A stretch of DNA of 64,000 nucleotides from Diadema setosum (lineage: Eukaryota > Echinodermata > Echinoidea > Diadematoida > Diadematidae). Below are positions 57,891 through 64,000 of this stretch, piece by piece; the first letter of the stretch is position 1, and each line of letters begins with the position of its first letter. The stretch is from contig NC_092689.1 of assembly GCF_964275005.1 (NCBI RefSeq), positions 6,921,200-6,985,199 on the forward strand. The letters are read 5' to 3'. Under the pieces are notes generated by a model. It searched no databases and was not told where the DNA came from. It saw only the letters and a program-made list of their open reading frames with translations. A program made the translations under genes and the position numbers.

Positions 57891-60800
57891 CTGTAAATAC
57901 AAAGAGATGGTAGTTATCATTGATAAGTCCTGAACGGCTGTCACCTCCATCCTCCTCTTTCATTAGTAGGACTGAACGGTTTCATGCAAAAAAAAAAAAA
58001 AAAAAAAAAAATGTATTGATGAATTAATAAAACACGGGTTGGTCGGAGACGATTCACAAAGTGAGTTTGCGCTTCTGATCAACGCGAGGTGTTTCAATTC
58101 AATCCTCCCGAAAAAAAAAAAACTACAATTGCGAATAGAAGCTAGCACCAAGGACTGAAGGAGGTACCTCCTTGCTAGCACCTTGACTGGATTATTTTAA
58201 TTTCACTCGTCCTTTATGCCTTCACAAACCTATTACATTTGTACAGACAGCAATATCTTACGTTACATCTCAAAGCTTTCGAAAAGCATACAACTACTGT
58301 TATGCAAAGCCAAACGCAGTCCCACGGTAGGAAAGGAATGGCTGAGGATAGGCTGTCAATAATAACCGGTATTGCTTCCAGATTTCCTACTAATCTCCAG
58401 TAGAAAAAGCAGTGAATTAATAAAGCACATTGTGTTTATCGTTTGTATCACTCTATGTTTTTCTTAGAGGTAACGTAAGTGCACGGTCATACATCATAGA
58501 ACATGTCCTAAAAATCCGCGTTTTTGTTGTATGTCGAGATTTGTAAGAATAAGTGTTGTGTCTCCCATGGTATGTTTTGGATGCATTCGTGCTTGATAGA
58601 TAGTACATAGGTGTAATTACCTGCAATGCAAGCTGTCATAAAGCAGGCCACCGTGCCAGCCACAAGGGCTCTAATGGCCACTGCAGTCATGTCCTTTTTC
58701 CTCTCAGGGGCCATCGGGATGAGTCCCCCGAGGACAATGCCTATGGAACCAATATTTGCGAATCCGCACAGTGCGTAGGTTGCAATGACCTCAGATCGTT
58801 CCTTTTGCGGCGAGGGGAAACAAAAGGAAGACGAAAGGAAAAGGATAGGAAAATCGGAGATTAAATCATATTTAGAAAGAGGTCATCATCTGAAATAGAA
58901 CTTGCAAGACATTTCAAACACGAGTAACATTAAGTCACGCTTTGATTTTTTTTTAACTGTCTTCGCAATGATGAAGGAAAGGAAAAAGATAGTGACTAAA
59001 AAATTAACAGGAGGCAAGATTATACGTTAGACCTTTGGCCGTTATAAATGTTTATCTTTAAAAAGGTGTCATCACGTATATATTCAATCTACAAAAATGA
59101 GCGGAAAGAAAAGCCAAAATTCCTATTCCAAATTTTCTCTCCCAAAAATATTCGTTCACCAGGCACTCACTCGACAGAGCTTGAAAATTGCCATCATGGT
59201 TTCATCATTACACTAATGATGTTTTGTGATACAGTTCAGATATAAATTCATGCGTTCATACAGGAGCATTGTATAATAAGACTACTTTAGAGCTGATCAA
59301 CATCATCAAAGATAAATTACTACTGTAAACAGAAATTTCCACATCCCAATATCTTTATGAGTGTGAACACAGAAAACAAGAACTATCAATTCGTACGTCT
59401 GGATCTGTGTAGATGTTCTCACAGTGATTGTTTAGAATTACGTTTTATTCTTCAGAAGCACATTACACACTTCAGAATGATAACAGTGATTCAAGTAAAG
59501 ATGGTGAAATGATTGTTGTTTGTTTCTTGACTGCTTGTTTGCTTTTGCTTGTGTTTGTGAGCGTTTATTCTTTGTTTGCATATTCGAGGACATGCGTTAA
59601 ACACCTAAGCTATCTTTTTCATGTTTTTTGTTTGTTTGTTTGTTTGGTTGTTTTTTTTTCAGGTCGCCTCCTACCGACAACGTGGGTCCCGCTCCCGTTT
59701 CCCTGTTGTCGATGTACTGGGCCATAACCTCGTAGGCATAGAACTCGTTGACGAAGGTCTTGAGGCCAATTAACTCAGCCACTACGTTGCAGTCTGCCCA
59801 CTCGACCCCCATGATGAACGCCAGGGGCATAAAGACGTACGAGCAGATGAACTGCAATATGACAAGCATACAACAAGAAAGTGGGAGAGACAAAATGAAA
59901 CTAAAAACGTTCTTTTATAACGATGAATGAATATGAACGCAATGAAGAAAATGATATTGCATTTCCATTTACTGTGTATTTGAAAGAATGGTAGTGTAGT
60001 CATCATTGCTATAATATATCAAACTGCTGCCGAATATAATTTACCTCAAAGGTTAGCTGAGGGTATCCGACGAGGCCACCGAAGTAACCGAGCAGAGCGT
60101 TAACGAGAGCAAGAAGGGAGAGGAATGCGATGAGGTTGGCGCCGATGTTCAGGACGAGTGGGATGGCGGCCGAGGCACCAGACGCGGCTGCTTCAACCAC
60201 GTTGCGCTCATCTCTGTTCACGAATTTCGACAAAATAAGGGGAAAGAAGGGAAAACACCACAACGAAATGTTACAGGCGTTCGAATCTGTGTTACTCAGT
60301 TTTTTCATCGGAAGAAAAATGCTTTATTAGACCATGCATTTTTCATGTCTCATTCATTTTCAAATAACATATAAATAACGATAACATATGAACGTGAAGT
60401 TATCACAAGATATCTATTGCACTTGTGCGGCAGAGCTTGGAGAAAATTTGTTCCTCTCTTTATGGTGTTACGGATGTAACGATACATTTAAAAACAGAAC
60501 AATTTATTATTTTTTTTTTGTATGTGTCACATGTCTCTCAAAGCAATACATGGGACAGATTTGTTTAGTAAAATCTACGTGGATTGCTGTTGATGTCATT
60601 CCCTGAGGGTCTAAATTATTTTGTCGTGACATTACCCCTTTGGGAGCTTAACGCCATCAATTGAAGTGTGCTTGGATTGCTCAGTCTCCGGGAAGAAGAG
60701 CTTGGAGATAGCCAGAGCTGCCGGGGCGGACATCACGGACGCCGTGATGAGATGTGTAGCGTCGATGCCGTTGAGGATGTAAGCGCCAAGCGTGCTGCCC

Positions 60801-61908
60801 GCTACGGTGGCAAAGCCTCCAGTCATGACGGCGTGCAGTTCAGATCTGGTCATGTCTTTCAGATAGGGCTTGATCAAGAGGGGCGCTTCGGTCTGATAGC
60901 ACGGAAGAAGACAAAAATAACTTTGAACGGGATCAAATGAAGGAACAGAGAGAAAAGCGAGAGATGAGGGAGGGAGAGGGGTAGGGAGTAAAAAGAAGAA
61001 GATCTGAGCAGAACATGAGACCAAAGCAGACGTAGACTTTGATCAAACATGTCAAAGTAGAGGCAAAAGTAATCACTTCAGTAGTTGTAGTAGTAATATT
61101 CCTTCAGGCAGCAGTGGTGTTAATAGTAAAGCTGTCAATCAAGGTAATAATTACAAATATGCTCCAAAATCCAGCTCGTTCTATTTGAATTAATACTTCC
61201 TTTTATTCGACACATCAAGACTATAGGCATTACATCTTCAAATGTTTTCATCCTGATTTTGGCTTATAGTCAATATAAAGTTATCACAAATGATCGTACG
61301 TCTGTGCTTGGTTTACCTATCCGGATGTAATGTGCAACTCAGCCATATATAATGATATCAATACCGATAGTAAGTAAAGCTATTGTCTTTTATTCAGATC
61401 CATTTTCAGCTGATTTGTGCGCTCTTTGAATTGCGGGTTGGATTTCATCTGGTGATGCAAGTTGTCGCTACTGGTTACCATGCCAACAAAGATGTTGCCA
61501 GCGGCGTTCAGGGACTCGGAGCCCGATGTCTTCATGGTTCGCTCCATGAGCCACGCTACTTTCTGTATCAGGACCTGCATGACGCCCCAGTAATACAGCA
61601 CCGAGATGACACTACCGAAGTAGATGATAATCGGCAAAACCTGAAAGAGTCCGCAACGACAGACACAAGCAATTGTCAGTTGATTGTAGACAGCCATCAT
61701 CAAAGCTACCTTCCTTTCTTCCTTCCTTACCCTTTTCCCACCGTTGAAGAGTAGGAGAAAGCTGGCAACATTTATATCCCTTGAATTTTGCAGTCTGTTA
61801 ATTTCTGAAATTATCTGTCAACTATATGTTTATTGAAGTTTGATCACAACCGCTTCGGTGACAAAGCAGTTTGGAAGCCCCAAAACATTCTTATGTCCAG
61901 ATTCATTT

Positions 61909-61946
<38 letters not shown>

Positions 61947-62463
61947 TTTGTTTGTTTGTTTGTTAAGATTTCCTGTCTGCCATTTAAAGCAGATCTTTTG
62001 AGATATTTTGCAACTTGAAATTTTTAGAAATTTTAAAAAGCTATATCTCGATGCCACGTACATGACGTAAGTATTAGTTTCGTGACCTTAGAAACGATAT
62101 CGTTAAGATTTGTTGCTCTTCCTTTCAATAACAATACAAATTTGCTGTCTGCGATGTTCAGCCATGCGTGCTTAAAATATGTAAGGCATGATTTACATCT
62201 TTTAATTGATAACCTGCACCTTCGTATAGTAGAGATGGAAAAATTGGACTTAGAATAGGACGTTGACTTACCGAGAAGGCGAAGTAATGTTCGGCGTAGT
62301 TATCGCCGAAGACGAAGGCGGAGCCAGCGGACGAAAAATTGAGAAAAACGAAGACGACATCACTCAGCCATTCGAAGAGAACGAATCCCGGGTATGTTCT
62401 CAATATGAACAAACCCAAGAGAAACTGTAAAGCGAATCCCCACAGCACTGGTCTCCACTTGAC
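57817..62463 (-). CDS. SLC28A: SLC28-family concentrative nucleoside transporter, copy 2 (3' seven exons; 5' part outside window)
   Basis: Second sodium-coupled nucleoside transporter, same strand, 13 kb from copy 1. Exons: 62463-62272, 61640-61479, 60892-60636, 60213-60045, 59851-59675, 58801-58621, 57890-57817 (1212 bp, 403 aa plus stop). Splice sites are GT-AG and phases identical to copy 1. Landmarks: NIFVGMTEAPLL (HP1, canonical), [22 protein letters not shown] (signature, V to Y), [29 protein letters not shown]. The homologues of coding exons 1-3 of copy 1 were not found up to base 64000, so the gene is cut by the window edge rather than broken. HP1 G-M and the standard TEAPL suggest a CNT2-like, purine-favouring site, which is inference. 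Confidence 0.93.
58621..58801 (-). CDS. SLC28A: SLC28 copy 2, exon equivalent to copy 1 exon 9
   Basis: 181 bp. Acceptor cgcaaaag|GAA, donor [46 protein letters not shown], then the final TM helix ending FMTACIA. Confidence 0.93.
59675..59851 (-). CDS. SLC28A: SLC28 copy 2, exon equivalent to copy 1 exon 8
   Basis: 177 bp, phase 0. Acceptor catattgcag|TTC, donor [32 protein letters not shown] then the NE signature [12 protein letters not shown]. Confidence 0.93.
60045..60213 (-). CDS. SLC28A: SLC28 copy 2, exon equivalent to copy 1 exon 7
   Basis: 169 bp. Acceptor gtgaacag|A, donor [60 protein letters not shown]. Confidence 0.93.
60636..60892 (-). CDS. SLC28A: SLC28 copy 2, exon equivalent to copy 1 exon 6
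   Basis: 257 bp, ends in phase 2 (AAGGG|GTAATG). Acceptor gctatcag|[63 protein letters not shown], ending VKLPK. Canonical T-E-A-P-L of HP1. Confidence 0.93.
61479..61640 (-). CDS. SLC28A: SLC28 copy 2, exon equivalent to copy 1 exon 5
   Basis: 162 bp, phase 0. Acceptor ctctttcag|GTT, donor [32 protein letters not shown] through AAGNIFVGM; the G-M pair precedes T-E of the next exon. Confidence 0.93.
61911..61964 (+). repeat. (GT)n(GTTT)n compound microsatellite, intron of SLC28 copy 2
   Basis: GT alternation followed by five TTTG units. Confidence 0.95.
62272..62463 (-). CDS. SLC28A: SLC28 copy 2, exon equivalent to copy 1 exon 4
   Basis: 192 bp, phase 0. Acceptor ccttcttag|GTC, donor [63 protein letters not shown]. 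First exon of this gene visible here. Confidence 0.93.
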
Positions 62464-63224
62464 CTAAGAAGGTAAAGGTGAAATGTTTAACTTTATGAAG
62501 AAAAAGGTTATTGAATTTTATGCAGATGAGATATGTATTATAGTCTGTGTCGGATACTCCTAACAAGTTCAATTTAAAGTGACAGTCACTCAAACATTTT
62601 CTGTGTAAATGATAACGAGAGAAATATTAAGGAGAAAAAAAAAACACACCCGAAATTATGGTTTAAGATTAGGAGTTGTACTGTGTTGACATTGAGACAA
62701 CAAAGACAACAAAATAGTCCATGGAGGGCTAAAAGGTTTTGAAAAAAAAAGGTAATTGATCCAAACCACGAATTCAATTCAATTCACATTTATTTCGGAT
62801 ATAAAACAAGGTAAATATAACAAGGATTCATTTGGGTGACACCTATAAGAAGCAAACGCTTGTCGGGTAAGGTGCACCCTATTGCAACTGTATAATAAAC
62901 ATAAATAATGATATAATATACACCATAAAAGCGACTAAAAATAAAAAAAAAACATACATGCGTACATACATACAAAATACATTCACAAAGACAACAAATA
63001 AATAACAAAAAATAATGGATATCGGGTGAGTGAGGCATCATTTGAATTAAAAACAACTAGAAATGTCGCTATGGCGACTGGTATGCCTCCGCCATAATGC
63101 ATGATTCTCCTAATAGGTCTAGATAGTACATGTGAACAATGTGTGATTACATTTTCACAAAATTGGCAAAATATTAAAATGACAAGTTTGTCACAAATGT
63201 GTTGAATGTTCACCTTCCTTGACC

Positions 63225-64000
63225 TAGGTTTAATTGGATGAATAGGAGAGCATGTATTTGAGATTTAAGGACTGTAACTTGACTTTGACCCATTCAAACG
63301 TTTATGCATTGAGTAATTTTCAAGGTATGGAGAAAAAGTGGAATTTCTGTATTGAATAGTAAATTGTTACCATTTTCATCTGGCCTTTGACCCTAAAATT
63401 CATTAGATAATCACTGTCAGGCAGAAGATGCATAAATATGCAGTACGTTTCAAGATAACCTGAGCCACTTCCGAGATATGGAGGAAAAACTTAGTTCAGC
63501 ACTTTCCCTTGATCTTTGACCTTTCCAGAGAATCTCTATTAGGTTATACATGCATACACCAAGTGTAAAAAAAGAAAAATAATCCTGCTGGCATTGCATA
63601 AACAAGAGGGAAATAGTAAAATTTTGAAGTGTTGCCCTTGACCTCTGACCCCTGACCTTTGACCCCATGAACCCTAAATTCTCTAGATAATCACTGCCAG
63701 TCAGTACATGTAAATATACTATGTTCCATGAAGATACCTTGAACAATTTCCAAAGTACAAAGAAAAAAGGTGAAGTTTTAATGTTTTTACTTGACCTTTT
63801 GACCTTTGACCTTTGACCTCATGACCCAAACTTTCACCAGAGAATCTTAATCGGGTAATACATGTATACACTAAGTTTCAAGAAAATATCTTCTGGCATT
63901 GCATAGATATAATGGAAATAGTGAAATTTTATGTATTTGACCTTGACCTTTTGACCTTTGACCTTGAGCATGTGCACCCAAAAGTTGATAGGCACAACTT
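63225..64000. repeat. tandem array with TGACCT half sites, running off the window
   Basis: Two diverged subunits alternate about every 140 bp: A (AGATAATCACTG(T/C)CAG..., 63403 and 63684) and B (AGAGAATCT..., ATTGCATA(A/G)A, 63529 and 63839). Junctions carry runs of TTTGACCTTTGACC, densest at 63635-63668, 63792-63819 and 63938-63966. Confidence 0.65.

Noticed and set aside
63000..64000. Missing 5' exons of SLC28 copy 2
   Set aside because: No match to exons 1-3 of copy 1 in any minus-strand frame; the region is the tandem array. They must lie beyond the window.

Overview
This is animal nuclear DNA, not a bacterial replicon: split genes with GT-AG introns, long AT-rich intergenic DNA, many microsatellites and a dense load of short foldback transposons. 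The metazoan nucleoside transporters, the single-exon-type bHLH domain of a MyoD-family gene, and the very frequent 'ataggcctac' word suggest an echinoderm, most likely a sea urchin. That placement is inference. All three genes I can recognise are on the minus strand.

Layout. 1-20 kb holds no gene I can support; it carries microsatellites, two foldback elements and an orphan open exon-like frame at 16.76-17.12 kb. At 20.19-20.94 kb lies the main exon of a myogenic regulatory factor (MyoD/Myf family) with an intact Cys/His box, basic region and helix-loop-helix. A predicted 3' splice site upstream of its ATG and an ATG-free, TATA-preceded leader ending in a strong donor at 26.14 kb suggest a 5.2 kb intron in its 5' UTR. 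Its later exons were not found.

34.07-44.69 kb holds a complete SLC28 concentrative nucleoside transporter gene: ten coding exons, 620 codons, every splice site and phase agreeing. 57.82-62.46 kb holds the last seven coding exons of a second SLC28 gene, whose 5' part lies beyond base 64000. The six internal exons shared by both genes have identical lengths (192, 162, 257, 169, 177, 181 bp) and phases, so this is a tandem duplication. The two copies differ at the substrate-selectivity positions: copy 2 is like vertebrate CNT2 (G-M-T-E), copy 1 has an unusual G-T-S-E.

Mobile DNA. I define by eye: family F (eight copies, TTAA-ended foldbacks), family E (two copies, both joined to an F copy at a shared TTAA), family P (three copies), family R (two copies with C/A homopolymer ends), a 1.48 kb TA-flanked foldback inside an intron of copy 1, a small element nested inside an F copy, a palindrome built on a tRNA-like B box, two further TA-type elements, and a 1.17 kb element at 54.77-55.94 kb with terminal inverted repeats, 28 ACTCG/CGAGT motifs and a central 84-codon acidic ORF. 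Introns of SLC28 copy 1 are loaded with these elements; introns of copy 2 in this window have none of them. The right edge (63.2-64 kb) is a tandem array carrying TGACCT nuclear-receptor half sites.

All calls are from reading the sequence; no database search was run.
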